Below, in pieces: positions 28,301 to 36,282 of a DNA stretch of 54,168 bases. Numbering within the stretch: the first letter of the stretch is position 1; every line of letters starts with the position of its first letter. The notes under the pieces are model-generated. The model saw only the letters and a program-made list of their open reading frames with translations, was not told the origin of the DNA and searched no databases. Position numbers and translations under genes: made by a program. This DNA comes from JAUIET01 sp045105115 (lineage in GTDB: Bacteria; Pseudomonadota; Gammaproteobacteria; Pseudomonadales; JAUIET01). The stretch spans positions 1 through 54,168 of the forward strand of contig JBGCDE010000130.1 in the NCBI GenBank assembly GCA_045105115.1, in the 5' to 3' direction.

Positions 28301-28379
28301 CTAGAGACATTACGACCGCGAGCAATGGCCGCTGAATAAAAATATCCAGCACATTGGGCTTGTCGAGTGAGCGACTCAT
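25302..28379 (-). CDS. RND-family efflux transporter, inner-membrane pump
   Basis: The 1025-residue protein has the typical RND layout: 12 membrane helices with two large periplasmic loops. The proton-relay Asp pair is in helix 4 (LSVGLVVDDAIVVVENV). The N-terminus DIFIQRPLLAVVMSLALVLLG and the helix-9 to helix-12 region VLLGCVPLALSGAM … TLFILPSVYL match the hydrophobe/amphiphile exporters such as MexB and AcrB. It exports lipophilic compounds in exchange for protons. Its start overlaps the fusion-protein gene by four bases (ATGA), so both are made together. No outer-membrane TolC-type gene is present, so a shared one must be used. Confidence 0.92.
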   Translation of the reverse strand: MSRSLDKPNVLDIFIQRPLLAVVMSLALVLLGIRAAVQMPVLEFPKIESSALTINTPYVGASAETVQGFVTDPIERAVSTVPGVDYIESTTTAGMSSVKAWLKLNEPSTLALAELTARLSQIRFELPSGAEDPAIIVTRADASNSIFYLDVDISDLNRAEISDYLSRYVIPVLSSIKGVQRIDMLGHRPPTMRVWLDPVRMNFLKVSAQQVRQTLLSNNVIAAIGSTENSQQRIDLQTTATLRNVEEFERMVITTRDDAVIRLSDVARIELGEAESNDVARIDQRENIWLAVDGLPGANELEIGNDLYKVLDEINATLPDGVFIAIGFDGTNYMRNALREIFITLAETVLLVGIVVLLFMGSIRTALVPLVTIPISLLGAMVVMTMMGFSLNLLTILAIVLSVGLVVDDAIVVVENVSRFMREGMSRTQAALASSRQLLTPIIGMTVTLAAVYVPIGFLSGLTGVLIKEFAFTLAVAVLLSGLVALTLSPIMSAYASPARGKEGKLTKQINANFDAVRQIYERMLRSTLSWTPQILCFALFLALLAIPFLLMSQQELAPIEDEGEIFVISEAPAEASVIYTDDHMRDVVHVMNALPDTKSMWQVVNPNAGYGGQEFVEHAKRDFTPMDLLQPTFAELAAIPGLRAFPNLVPSLPSAGQFAVELVVTAPVPVEDMQPYADKLVDAAYASGKFMFVDTNLKIDFPQANFTLDRDRIADLGMTVADVSEQLSIFLSGDYVNRFNLDGKAYRVVPMVEKVDRLDLNSIEQIQLQTPTGDLVPFSSVATRNERVGPRSLSKFQQRNSFTIFGGTIPIYTKEDGLRAVEQAAKEVLPEGYLVDYAGESRQLRQEGNTLFGALAFALAFVFLVLVVLFNSLRDPLVVLLGCVPLALSGAMLFTFLGWTTINIYSQIGFITLVGLVTKNGILMVEFANHLQMKGRSKLDAIIEGASVRLRPVLMTTGATVIGHFPLVLVSGAGAEARNSIGIILVAGMLIGTLFTLFILPSVYLALASDHSTEEDLLDDAVPA

Positions 28380-29533
28380 TGTGGTGAGCTGAGGGCTTGC
28401 TCTTCAGTTCTATTGCTGCGCTCTACAACGTGCACAAGCATGCCGTCTTGTAATTTGAATGCACCAATACCTGCAATCCGTTCACCTGGCTCTAAACCAG
28501 ATAATACAATAATGTCGCTGCCATCCAGTGGGCCTGCTGTCACTTCCCGGCGCTCAGCACGAAAGGGAGCAGCCGCACCTTTCTCTGCTGCACGCAGTAC
28601 ATAGGCATACGCGCCAAAGTTGCTCCTTCTTATGGCGCTGGCCGGTAACCTGAATACGCCATCAACAGTACCGAGGCTAAGATTTATGTCAACGACAGCA
28701 CCAGGCCGAACGGCAACTGGAGGTTCAATCAGTAGCGCTCTGTAGGCAAGGCTTCTGGAGTTCACGTTAAAGCTGGCACCTGCAGACACTATGCTTGCGG
28801 TCATTGGTTCTTCAATTAGCGATCGACTGCTCACCAGAACATCATCACCGGGAACAAGCGTGGCCTTGTCCTGCGGCAATTTAAAATCAACCCAGTATTG
28901 ATTACCTGCGCCACTGAGCTCGGTCACCAACGAGTTGGATGCAAGATACTGACCGATCTGCAAGTCGTGCAGTGTTGTTTTGGCATCGAACGGAGAGGTC
29001 AGCATTTTCTTTGAAATGGTAGCGTCTAAAGCCGACACATTGGCAAGTAACACGTTTTTGTCGGCCAGTGCGCGGTCGTAGTCGTTTTTGCTAGCAAGTT
29101 TCTTGGTTCTTAGCTCAGTCAAGCGCTCAAGTTGTATTTCGGCAAGCTCCAACTGGGCGAGAAGAGCGCGTCGTTGCGACTGTTCTTCTTTGCTGTCCAG
29201 GCGCAGCAGCAGCTGACCTTTTTCAACAGCACTGCCGCCAATAAAGCCCAGCTCAGCAATCACCCCATCCATTTCGTTGCGAAGCTCTACAAACTGAGCG
29301 GCTTTGACCTCGCCAATTGTTCGGTACATCTTGTTCCAATGAACCGGCTCCAAATTGATTGCGGTAACCGACTCAGAGCGTTCAGGGAAGGACTCTGCGA
29401 AGGCTATCGCCTTACTGATTTGCACATATTTGAGACCGGCTAATACAGCAATCAGTAACACACAGACCAGCAACAACCACAGCCAGCGCTTCGCGGGACT
29501 TGAATTGCTGTTCTCGGGGTATTGTTCTGCCAT
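28376..29533 (-). CDS. RND efflux periplasmic adaptor (membrane fusion protein)
   Basis: I choose the ATG at 29533 (385 residues, MAEQYPENSN…) because the upstream ATG at 29578 would run into the end of acs. After one membrane helix (about 17–38) come a lipoyl-like half (LRNEMDGVIAELGFIGGSAVEKGQLL), a coiled-coil hairpin (about 100–150), the second lipoyl half and beta-barrel domains. ITAGPLDGSDIIVLSGLEPGERI near the end is typical of HlyD/AcrA-type adaptors. It links the pump encoded next to it to an outer-membrane channel. No adjacent regulator of the TetR or MarR type is visible. Confidence 0.9.
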   Translation of the reverse strand: MAEQYPENSNSSPAKRWLWLLLVCVLLIAVLAGLKYVQISKAIAFAESFPERSESVTAINLEPVHWNKMYRTIGEVKAAQFVELRNEMDGVIAELGFIGGSAVEKGQLLLRLDSKEEQSQRRALLAQLELAEIQLERLTELRTKKLASKNDYDRALADKNVLLANVSALDATISKKMLTSPFDAKTTLHDLQIGQYLASNSLVTELSGAGNQYWVDFKLPQDKATLVPGDDVLVSSRSLIEEPMTASIVSAGASFNVNSRSLAYRALLIEPPVAVRPGAVVDINLSLGTVDGVFRLPASAIRRSNFGAYAYVLRAAEKGAAAPFRAERREVTAGPLDGSDIIVLSGLEPGERIAGIGAFKLQDGMLVHVVERSNRTEEQALSSPQ

Positions 29534-29555
29534 TTTAATTTGCCGTGAGCTACAC

Positions 29556-31496
29556 CTAGCGGTTTTTGCGCTGATCAATCAGGTCCTGCACCACACTTGG
29601 GTCTGCCAGTGTGCTGGTGTCACCCAGATTGTCCGTTTCATTCGCGGCTATTTTACGTAGTATTCGGCGCATTATTTTGCCAGAGCGAGTTTTGGGTAAA
29701 CCCGGTGCCCATTGAATAAGATCAGGCTTGGCGATAGGGCCAATTTCCTGATTGACGAGTGCGCGCAACTCATTGAGTAATTCATCATTGGGCTCAACGT
29801 TGTGCATGGGTGTTACATAGGCATAAATACCTTGCCCTTTAATATCGTGTGGATAGCCAACAACAGCGGCTTCCGCAATGCTGTCGTGCAGTACCAAAGC
29901 ACTTTCAACTTCGGCCGTACCCATACGATGCCCGCTGACATTAAGAACATCATCCACACGACCGGTGATCCACCAATAGCCGTCTTCGTCGCGTCGCGCC
30001 CCGTCACCCGTAAAATAGTAACCGGGGTAGGTGCTGAAATACGTGTCAATGCAACGTTGATGGTCGCCATAAACGCTTCGAATCTGCGATGGCCAGCTTT
30101 GTTTAATGGCAAGATTGCCTTCTTGTGCGCCTTCTGCCGGTAGCTCATTGCCTTCAGCATCTAACAATACCGGTTCAACGCCAAAGAATGGGCGCGTCGC
30201 CGAACCCGGCTTGGTCGGTGTGCAACCAGGCAGGGGCGTGATCATGATCGCCCCCGTTTCGGTTTGCCACCAGGTATCTACTATTGGGCAGCGTTCTTCA
30301 CCTACTACGCGGTGATACCATTCCCAGGCTTCCGGGTTGATCGGCTCGCCAACCGTACCAAGTAATCGTAGTGATGAGCGAGATGTGCGTGTAACTGGTT
30401 CATCGCCAACTGCCATGAGAGCACGAATAGCGGTAGGCGCGGTGTAGAAAATACTGACCTGATGTTTATCAATGACCTGCCAGAAGCGCGATGCGTCTGG
30501 ATAAGTAGGCACGCCTTCAAACATTACGGTGGTTGCAGCGTTTGCTAGTGGTCCGTAAACAATATAGCTGTGCCCGGTTATCCAACCAACATCTGCGGTA
30601 CACCAGTAAACATCGCCTACGGAATAATTGAATACGGCTTTGTGTGTGAAAGCTGCATTTAACAAATAACCTGCTGTGGTGTGCAGTACGCCTTTTGGTT
30701 TACCCGTTGAGCCCGAGGTGTAGAGTATGAACAGCGGGTCTTCCGCGTCCATACTCTCAGGCTCGCACTCTGTGGACTGTTGGTTACATAATTCGTGGTA
30801 CCAAACATCGCGACCTTCTTGCCAGCCAATGTCTTCACCGGTGCGCATAACGGTCAAGCAGGTATGTACATCGGGGCACTTTTCGAGTGCCTGATCTGCA
30901 TTCGCTTTCAGTGGAATATTCTTACCGCCACGTACGCCTTCATCCGAGGTGATCAGTACTTGACAATCGCTGTCGAGAATTCGGTCTTTCAATGCCTCTG
31001 GTGAAAAGCCGCCAAAGACTACTGAGTGCACCGCACCAATGCGCGCGCAAGCTAGCATGGCATACGCCGCTTCAGCAATCATTGGCATATAAATGCAAAC
31101 GCGGTCGCCTTTCTTAACACCTCTAGCGCGCAAGCCATTGGCAAGCTGGCAGACATTGTCGTGCAGTGTTTGGTAGCTAATGTGTTTGCTGTCGTCGATG
31201 TCGTCGCCTTCCCAGATGATGGCGGTTCTGTCGGCGTGCTGTTCAAGATGGCGATCTATGCAGTTAACGCTTACATTTAATTTTGCATCGCTAAACCAAC
31301 TCGCTTGTGCGCTTTTAAAATCGTAGCTAACAACGCTAGACCATGGTTGCTCCCAGCTTAGCAACTCTTGTGCCTTGTCGGCCCAAAAGCCTGCGGGGTC
31401 ATTGATAGATCGTTGATACTCGGCCTGGTAAGTGGCTTCATCGATCAAGGCATTCGCGGCAAAGTGCGCAGGCACCGGGTAGTTTTTTTCGCTCAC
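29556..31496 (-). CDS. acs: acetyl-CoA synthetase
   Basis: The 646-residue enzyme makes acetyl-CoA from acetate, CoA and ATP. Length and motifs are those of AcsA: FILYTSGSTGKPKGVLHTT, VDTWWQTETGAIMI, YYFTGDGARRDEDGYWWITG, and the C-terminal KTRSGKIMRR whose Lys is the regulatory acetylation site in other bacteria. The start is a GTG (VSEKNYPVP), preceded by AGAGGA. In Pseudomonas acs also lies close to panC, which supports shared gene order. The PhzF-like gene sits just upstream. Confidence 0.97.
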   Translation of the reverse strand: MSEKNYPVPAHFAANALIDEATYQAEYQRSINDPAGFWADKAQELLSWEQPWSSVVSYDFKSAQASWFSDAKLNVSVNCIDRHLEQHADRTAIIWEGDDIDDSKHISYQTLHDNVCQLANGLRARGVKKGDRVCIYMPMIAEAAYAMLACARIGAVHSVVFGGFSPEALKDRILDSDCQVLITSDEGVRGGKNIPLKANADQALEKCPDVHTCLTVMRTGEDIGWQEGRDVWYHELCNQQSTECEPESMDAEDPLFILYTSGSTGKPKGVLHTTAGYLLNAAFTHKAVFNYSVGDVYWCTADVGWITGHSYIVYGPLANAATTVMFEGVPTYPDASRFWQVIDKHQVSIFYTAPTAIRALMAVGDEPVTRTSRSSLRLLGTVGEPINPEAWEWYHRVVGEERCPIVDTWWQTETGAIMITPLPGCTPTKPGSATRPFFGVEPVLLDAEGNELPAEGAQEGNLAIKQSWPSQIRSVYGDHQRCIDTYFSTYPGYYFTGDGARRDEDGYWWITGRVDDVLNVSGHRMGTAEVESALVLHDSIAEAAVVGYPHDIKGQGIYAYVTPMHNVEPNDELLNELRALVNQEIGPIAKPDLIQWAPGLPKTRSGKIMRRILRKIAANETDNLGDTSTLADPSVVQDLIDQRKNR

Positions 31497-31526
31497 TGAT
31501 GCGTTCCTCTTTTGCTATTGATCAGG

Positions 31527-32375
31527 CTAAAGATGCAATTCACCTGAGAATACATGCTGTACTTTTCCACCGACCAAGATTGGGTCCGCAAGGTTTAAGT
31601 AAATAACGGAAGGGCGACCCATTTCTACACCCTGATCTACAATTGCTTTTTGATCATTGATCTGTAGTGATTTTAAATAGGCTGCAAAACAGCAATTTGC
31701 AGAGCCGGTGGCGGGGTCCTCGCGGATACCATCGGCTTCGAAAAACATGCGTGCGGCATAATTGCTGCTGGCGCTGTGCCCAAAGGGCGTGAAAACAAAC
31801 AGGCCCTGAACGCCATTTCCCTCGGCTTGGAAGTGCATAAACTCATTTGAATCAACACGGCATTTGCCTAGCGTGTCCAAATCTTTCACGGCAATCAGCT
31901 GAAAACTGGGGCCTAATTCGGCAGAGCGAATTGGAAACTTGTCATCCAGCAAATCAGAGCCGTCGATGCTCAACAAACGTGCAGCGAAATCTCTAGAGAT
32001 TCCTTCGCTGAATGTGGCTTGCGGCGATTCTAGCCAGACTATGCCGGTATCATTGTCTAATCGTACGGGTACGTCTCCCACGCCCAGCTGCAGAGTAATG
32101 TTTGAGCGTGGTGAATCGGATTCAAGTGTTGCAAGTACCCAGGCTGTCCCCACGGTTGGATGACCAGCAAACGGCAATTCCTTGGTGGGCGTAAAAATGC
32201 GAACCGTGGCTTTATCGCCGTGATGCGCTGTTACAAATGTTGTTTCAGAGAAGTTTGTTTCACGCGCTATTCGCTGCATGGTCTCGCTGCTTAGCGTTGC
32301 AGCGTCCATCACAACTGCCAACTGGTTTCCGGCCAGCTGGCTCTCTGCAAAAACGTCGACTATATAAGTTTTCAT
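31527..32375 (-). CDS. PhzF-family isomerase/epimerase-like protein
   Basis: The 282-residue protein has the two-lobed diaminopimelate-epimerase-like fold of PhzF. Family motifs are VDVFAESQLAGNQLAVV at the start, NFSETTFV with the catalytic Glu, LPFAGHPTVGTAWVL, and DPATGSANCCFAAYL. Solitary PhzF homologues are widespread and their substrates mostly unknown. No phenazine genes accompany it. It begins 7 bases after the panC stop, so it is probably read from the same messenger RNA. Confidence 0.88.
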   Translation of the reverse strand: MKTYIVDVFAESQLAGNQLAVVMDAATLSSETMQRIARETNFSETTFVTAHHGDKATVRIFTPTKELPFAGHPTVGTAWVLATLESDSPRSNITLQLGVGDVPVRLDNDTGIVWLESPQATFSEGISRDFAARLLSIDGSDLLDDKFPIRSAELGPSFQLIAVKDLDTLGKCRVDSNEFMHFQAEGNGVQGLFVFTPFGHSASSNYAARMFFEADGIREDPATGSANCCFAAYLKSLQINDQKAIVDQGVEMGRPSVIYLNLADPILVGGKVQHVFSGELHL

Positions 32376-32382
32376 TGTGATT

Positions 32383-33243
32383 CTAGCGTGCTGAGAAGGT
32401 CATATTATCTATTAAGCGGGTGCTGCCAACCGTTGCGGCCGCCAGCAGAACCAATTGTTGCGTATCTAAAGAAGGCGCCAGCAAGGTGTGGGCGTCACGT
32501 ATTTGAACGTAGTCGATATCAAAGCCGATTTCTTTCAATACAGTATTTGCCTGCAGTTCGGCTTGCCTGAGCAATTCCAGGTCGTTGCCCTGACCCTCGC
32601 AACGATCTTTGGTTTCATGCAATACCCGAGAAAGCGCAGGCGCCGTGTTTCGATCTGATTCGCTCAGGTAAGTATTGCGCGAGCTCATCGCCAGGCCGTC
32701 TTTTTCGCGCATAATCGGAGCGCCGATAACTTCTACATTAAGACTCAGATCTGCAACCATTTTCCGAATAAGAAATAACTGCTGAAAATCTTTTTCACCA
32801 AACACGGCTGTATCTGGCTGCACTATATTGAACAATTTGTTAACCACGGTAGTCACGCCATCAAAATGAACCGGGCGACTCACACCACAAAGCATGGCAT
32901 TGAATTTTGGTACAGATACCCGGGTTAAATCCTGTTGACCACCCGGGTACATTTCTTCCACGTCTGGCAAGAACAATACACTGGCACCCTCGCGTTGAAG
33001 TTTGGCCTGATCTTCCTCCAGTGTGCGCGGGTAGTTTTCCAGGTCTTCGTTTTCTCCAAATTGCAGTGGATTAACGAAGATACTTACCACAACATAATCG
33101 CTTATCTCACGCGCCTTGCGGACCAGGCTTATGTGGCCGTCATGCAAGTTGCCCATAGTGGGTACGAACACAATATGTTGCCCGGCATGTCGCTTTACGC
33201 GGATAGCGGCGCGAAGCTCTTTAATTTTTTTACATCGTTGCAT
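32383..33243 (-). CDS. panC: pantothenate synthetase (pantoate–beta-alanine ligase)
   Basis: The 286-residue enzyme joins pantoate and beta-alanine using ATP. The HIGH-type nucleotide site is VPTMGNLHDGHISLV; FGEKDFQQL, MREKDGLAMSSRN (KMSKS-like) and the C-terminal tail fit the family. In relatives panB is usually immediately upstream; here the upstream gene is a deoxynucleoside kinase and panB is absent from the window. Confidence 0.96.
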   Translation of the reverse strand: MQRCKKIKELRAAIRVKRHAGQHIVFVPTMGNLHDGHISLVRKAREISDYVVVSIFVNPLQFGENEDLENYPRTLEEDQAKLQREGASVLFLPDVEEMYPGGQQDLTRVSVPKFNAMLCGVSRPVHFDGVTTVVNKLFNIVQPDTAVFGEKDFQQLFLIRKMVADLSLNVEVIGAPIMREKDGLAMSSRNTYLSESDRNTAPALSRVLHETKDRCEGQGNDLELLRQAELQANTVLKEIGFDIDYVQIRDAHTLLAPSLDTQQLVLLAAATVGSTRLIDNMTFSAR

Positions 33244-33265
33244 TGTTTAGTGTGTCGTGGTCCGG

Positions 33266-33967
33266 CTAACCCAGTGCGCTGGGATTGAAGTAGTGTCGGC
33301 CGCTTTTCGTTTGCAAGGCAAACTCGAGAAGACGATCGAAATGCTGTTGATTATTGGCCAGGTCAATCTGACTGGCATTCACAATCAATAGTGGTGCGGC
33401 ATCGTAAAAGTGAAAAAAATTGCAGTAGGCGTCATTCAGCTTTTCCAGATAGGCGCTATCAATACTCTTTTCCGCGTCAATGCCGCGCTGCTGTATACGT
33501 TGCAGTAAAATATCGGTGGGCGCTTGCAAATAAATCACCAGATCAGGAGAGGGCGCATCAATAGTGGTTTGTTGATAAACCTTTTCGTAAAGCTCGAATT
33601 CTTCGTTACTGAGATTTGCCTGCGCAAACAGTCTGTCTTTGTCGATTAGGAAATCGGCCACTCTTATTGGCGCAAACATATCAGCCTGTCGAATATCATG
33701 AATTTGCTGTGCGCGCTGAAACAGAAAGAACAGTTGGGTCGCCAGCGCACCTTCACCATTTTTACGATAGAAACGTTCAAGAAATGGATTCTCTTCGGCG
33801 CGTTCCAGCAGCACTTCATAATTAAACGCTTCGGCCAATTTTCGCGCGAGCGTCGTTTTACCAACACCAATAGGGCCTTCGACAGCAATGAAGCGTGGCG
33901 CATTCTGAGCAGCAACCGTAGGCGATTGGTAACTGCTTGCGCTGAATTCGACTGGCGCTGTGCTCAT
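33266..33967 (-). CDS. deoxynucleoside kinase
   Basis: The 233-residue protein has a P-loop FIAVEGPIGVGKTTLARKLA, the DRS-like and ERxxxE segments common to deoxyadenosine/deoxyguanosine kinases, and ending LQAPTDILLQRIQQRG with a LID Arg region. It phosphorylates a deoxynucleoside with ATP for salvage. The exact base preference cannot be read by eye. It sits between folK and panC, in the place of panB in Pseudomonas. Genes like this are found at the same spot in several other gammaproteobacteria. Confidence 0.85.
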   Translation of the reverse strand: MSTAPVEFSASSYQSPTVAAQNAPRFIAVEGPIGVGKTTLARKLAEAFNYEVLLERAEENPFLERFYRKNGEGALATQLFFLFQRAQQIHDIRQADMFAPIRVADFLIDKDRLFAQANLSNEEFELYEKVYQQTTIDAPSPDLVIYLQAPTDILLQRIQQRGIDAEKSIDSAYLEKLNDAYCNFFHFYDAAPLLIVNASQIDLANNQQHFDRLLEFALQTKSGRHYFNPSALG

Positions 33968-34015
33968 GAATATTCCAGATTTGCGGCTCGCCAGTATAGC
34001 GCAGGCTGCGCACTG

Positions 34016-34522
34016 TCAGCTATTCAAGGACAATGATGTGAGGGTGATTTTTTCCTGCTGCACGCCAGCCGCAAGCTGGTTAGCGAATGTCTGAATAAGA
34101 CGGCCGTCTGGAAGCTGCGCGTGCGGCGCAATTTCAAGCAGAGGCTCCATCGCGAATCGGCGTTGTGTGAGTCTGGGGTGGGGCACTATTAAGCGAGAAT
34201 GGCGTAATTGATGGTTGGCAAACAGCAATATATCAATGTCTAGGGTGCGGGGTCCCCAGCGCTGGCGACGCTTGCGGCCCTGCTGCTTTTCGATAGCCTG
34301 GGTTTGTGTGAGCAGCGCAAGTGGCCGCAAGGTGCATTGCACTGCAACAACTGCGTTGAGGTAATCTGGCTGAATGGCCGGTCCTATAGGAGAGCTGCGG
34401 TAAATTGACGAGCAGGTCAGCAGCTTTGTTTGCGCAGTGGCCGCAATGGCACGAACGGCACGGCGCAGCTGCCAATGCGGTCGATTCAGGTTGCTTCCCA
34501 ATGCCAGATAAACGATAGGCAT
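34016..34522 (-). CDS. folK: 6-hydroxymethyl-dihydropterin pyrophosphokinase
   Basis: A 168-residue enzyme of folate synthesis that moves pyrophosphate from ATP to hydroxymethyl-dihydropterin. It starts with YLALGSNLNRP and contains SSIYRSSPIG, plus the conserved RWGPRTLDIDILLF motif with the two Asp that bind magnesium, then VPHPRLTQRRFAMEPLLEIAP. It lies directly downstream of pcnB, separated by 19 bases, as in Pseudomonas. Confidence 0.96.
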   Translation of the reverse strand: MPIVYLALGSNLNRPHWQLRRAVRAIAATAQTKLLTCSSIYRSSPIGPAIQPDYLNAVVAVQCTLRPLALLTQTQAIEKQQGRKRRQRWGPRTLDIDILLFANHQLRHSRLIVPHPRLTQRRFAMEPLLEIAPHAQLPDGRLIQTFANQLAAGVQQEKITLTSLSLNS

Positions 34523-34541
34523 TTTATAGGCTCGCTGTGCT

Positions 34542-35858
34542 TTATTGGCCCTGGGCTTCTCTGGGCGGGCGTTTGCGTCTGCGACGCGGTGGACGACGGC
34601 GCTGTTCAGAGCGATTGGCCTCTTCGTCTACCGGATTATCAATTTGATATTGCGTCCACCACTCACCCAGTCCTTCCATGTCTTCACCTGACTGCTCGCG
34701 CAAAAGTATGAAGTCGTAGGCCGCACGAAAACGCGGATTGGATCTCAGTTTCTCTGCACGCTTGCCTTCTTTAAGGTGTAAGCGTGACTGCAGATCCCAA
34801 ATTTCACGCATAGGAATCGAGAAACGTTTTGGAATTGAAGTGGTTTGTAATTGATCCATTGTTGCAGCGTGCGCTGCTTCGCGCATGGCTTCGACAATAT
34901 GCATGCCTTGATCAAGACAGGCCTCGCGCAGCTCGATAACCGCTGGCCATAGAACGGCTGCGTACATGAACGCGGGTGTGACAGGCTTGCCTGCCTCAAT
35001 ACGCGCGTCGGTGTTTTCCATAGTGGCCTGAATAATTTCTTGTGCGTAAGGCTGGTCGTCTTCAAGCGCTTCGGCCGTGGCAGGAAACAAATACTGGAGC
35101 AGATCGAAGCGTTGCAATACAGCCAAGGTATTGGCAGCCGCACCGCCCAAAAATAGTTTAAGCACTTCGTCGAACATGCGAGCAGGTGCAACCTGACGCA
35201 ATAGATGACCATTCTTTTCAATGGCAGCGGAGGTTTCTGGCTCCATCTCAAACTCAAGTTTGCCGGCAAAGCGTGCCGCTCGTAACATGCGTACCGGATC
35301 TTCCTCGTAGCGTGTGTCGGCGTTGCCGATAACCCTCAGGCGCCCCTCTTTCAAATCTGAGAGGGCATTTACGTAGTCAATGATTTCATCTGTTTCAGGC
35401 GAGAAGTACAGAGCATTCACGGTGAAGTCGCGGCGAACAGCGTCGTCAGACAAGTCGCCATACACGTTGTCACGAAGCAGCATGCCAGTGTCACTTTGCT
35501 CCGATTCGTGATCTTCTGTATCGCGGGTATCGTGATTGGCCCGAAACGTAGTGACTTCAACTACATCTCGACCATTGCGTACGTGCACAATCTGAAATCG
35601 GCGGCCCACAATTCGTGAACGCTTGAATAGCTTAACAACCGCTTGCGGTTCCGCGTTGGTTGCTACATCAAAATCTTTTGGAGTGCGACCCAAAAGCAAG
35701 TCACGTAAGCAGCCCCCTACAATGTAAGCTTCGAAACCGTTCTCTCTCAGGCTTTCAACAACCTGAACAGAATGCGGGCTTATCTCTCGAAGTTGCTTAC
35801 CAATGTCGGGTGCTTTAATACGGGTGCTTGTGATCTGACCTGAAGCGTCATTTGCCAT
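34542..35858 (-). CDS. pcnB: poly(A) polymerase I
   Basis: I choose the ATG at 35858 (MANDASGQIT, about 438 residues); a start at 35924 would add 22 residues not typical of the family. The nucleotidyltransferase core is YIVGGCLRDLLLG followed by KDFDVATNA with the catalytic Asp pair, then RRDFTVNALYF and the EEDPVRMLRAARFAGKL box that separates polymerase and CCA-adding types. The C-terminus is very basic (RRRPPRRRRKR), as in E. coli PcnB, for RNA binding. It adds poly(A) tails that speed RNA decay. Confidence 0.94.
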   Translation of the reverse strand: MANDASGQITSTRIKAPDIGKQLREISPHSVQVVESLRENGFEAYIVGGCLRDLLLGRTPKDFDVATNAEPQAVVKLFKRSRIVGRRFQIVHVRNGRDVVEVTTFRANHDTRDTEDHESEQSDTGMLLRDNVYGDLSDDAVRRDFTVNALYFSPETDEIIDYVNALSDLKEGRLRVIGNADTRYEEDPVRMLRAARFAGKLEFEMEPETSAAIEKNGHLLRQVAPARMFDEVLKLFLGGAAANTLAVLQRFDLLQYLFPATAEALEDDQPYAQEIIQATMENTDARIEAGKPVTPAFMYAAVLWPAVIELREACLDQGMHIVEAMREAAHAATMDQLQTTSIPKRFSIPMREIWDLQSRLHLKEGKRAEKLRSNPRFRAAYDFILLREQSGEDMEGLGEWWTQYQIDNPVDEEANRSEQRRRPPRRRRKRPPREAQGQ

Positions 35859-36001
35859 TTGTGAATGCTGTACCCTGAGGCTCTGAAAGCCAAGTATAAA
35901 ACCGAGTATATTAGCATATTCCACGCGTGCGGCCGCTCAAAGAGCGCGAACGACAAACGATAGAATTTAAGTGGCTAGAAATTATGATGAATTTTGGATG
36001 A

Positions 36002-36088
36002 GCGAAAGGGGAAAACGTAGTTTTCCCCATCCAGGCCTTACTTTTTATTGTTTTGCGTATTATTGTTTTTGTTTGTTTTTCTTATTGT
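36002..36088 (-). ncRNA. candidate CrcZ-like Hfq/Crc-titrating small RNA
   Basis: The 424-base gap between cbrB and pcnB holds a likely transcript on the minus strand. A sigma-54 promoter (36099–36114) predicts a start near 36088. The first 50 or so bases are extremely A-rich, with repeated AAnAAn triplets such as AATAAGAAAAACAAACAA and AAAACAATAAAAAG, the kind of catabolite-activity motif bound by Hfq with Crc. They are followed by a GC/AT hairpin (36008–36028). In Pseudomonas, CrcZ lies at exactly this locus, is activated by CbrB with sigma-54, and soaks up Hfq/Crc to relieve carbon repression. This one would be about 85 bases, far shorter than the roughly 400-base CrcZ. Identification is by position and motif; expression is inferred. 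Confidence 0.75.
36008..36028 (-). terminator. hairpin ending the CrcZ-like RNA
   Basis: GGGGAAAA and TTTTCCCC pair perfectly (8 base pairs) around a five-base loop. On the minus strand the stem is followed by TTTCGCT, a short T-run, so termination may be only partial. It is placed as expected at the end of the A-rich RNA and before pcnB. Confidence 0.6.
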
Positions 36089-36098
36089 GGTTAATAAC

Positions 36099-36114
36099 TG
36101 CAGCAACCGTGCCA
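36099..36114 (-). promoter_or_regulatory. sigma-54 promoter for the CrcZ-like RNA
   Basis: On the minus strand this reads TGGCACGGTTGCTGCA. The −24 element TGGCACG is perfect, the −12 element is CTGCA (consensus TTGCA), and GG and GC are ten bases apart as sigma-54 needs. The predicted start, 12 bases beyond the GC, is an A at about 36088, just before the A-rich body. Confidence 0.8.
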
Positions 36115-36210
36115 GTTTTAAAAAACTAAGCAAATTCAGTGGCTTGCAAAATAAAGCTTAGGAGTAATACTGAAATAGTCAAATTTTTGTTACAAATTCA
36201 CACTAGAAAC

Positions 36211-36234
36211 GTTACTTCCAGAGCAGAAAGTAAC
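36211..36234 (-). promoter_or_regulatory. candidate CbrB enhancer site
   Basis: A GTTAC-N14-GTAAC palindrome lies about 100–120 bases upstream of the sigma-54 promoter, the usual distance for an NtrC-type activator. A further half site occurs at 36189–36193. From memory, CbrB sites in Pseudomonas have this GTTAC…GTAAC form with similar spacing. The neighbouring gene encodes CbrB itself. Confidence 0.65.
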
Positions 36235-36282
36235 AAAAAAACGTCACGCTGATCAAAAAATAGTCTACGAGCTTGGCTGATA

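Noticed and set aside
31527..32375. Phenazine biosynthesis gene
   Set aside because: A lone PhzF-family protein next to panC without any other phz gene gives no support for phenazine production.
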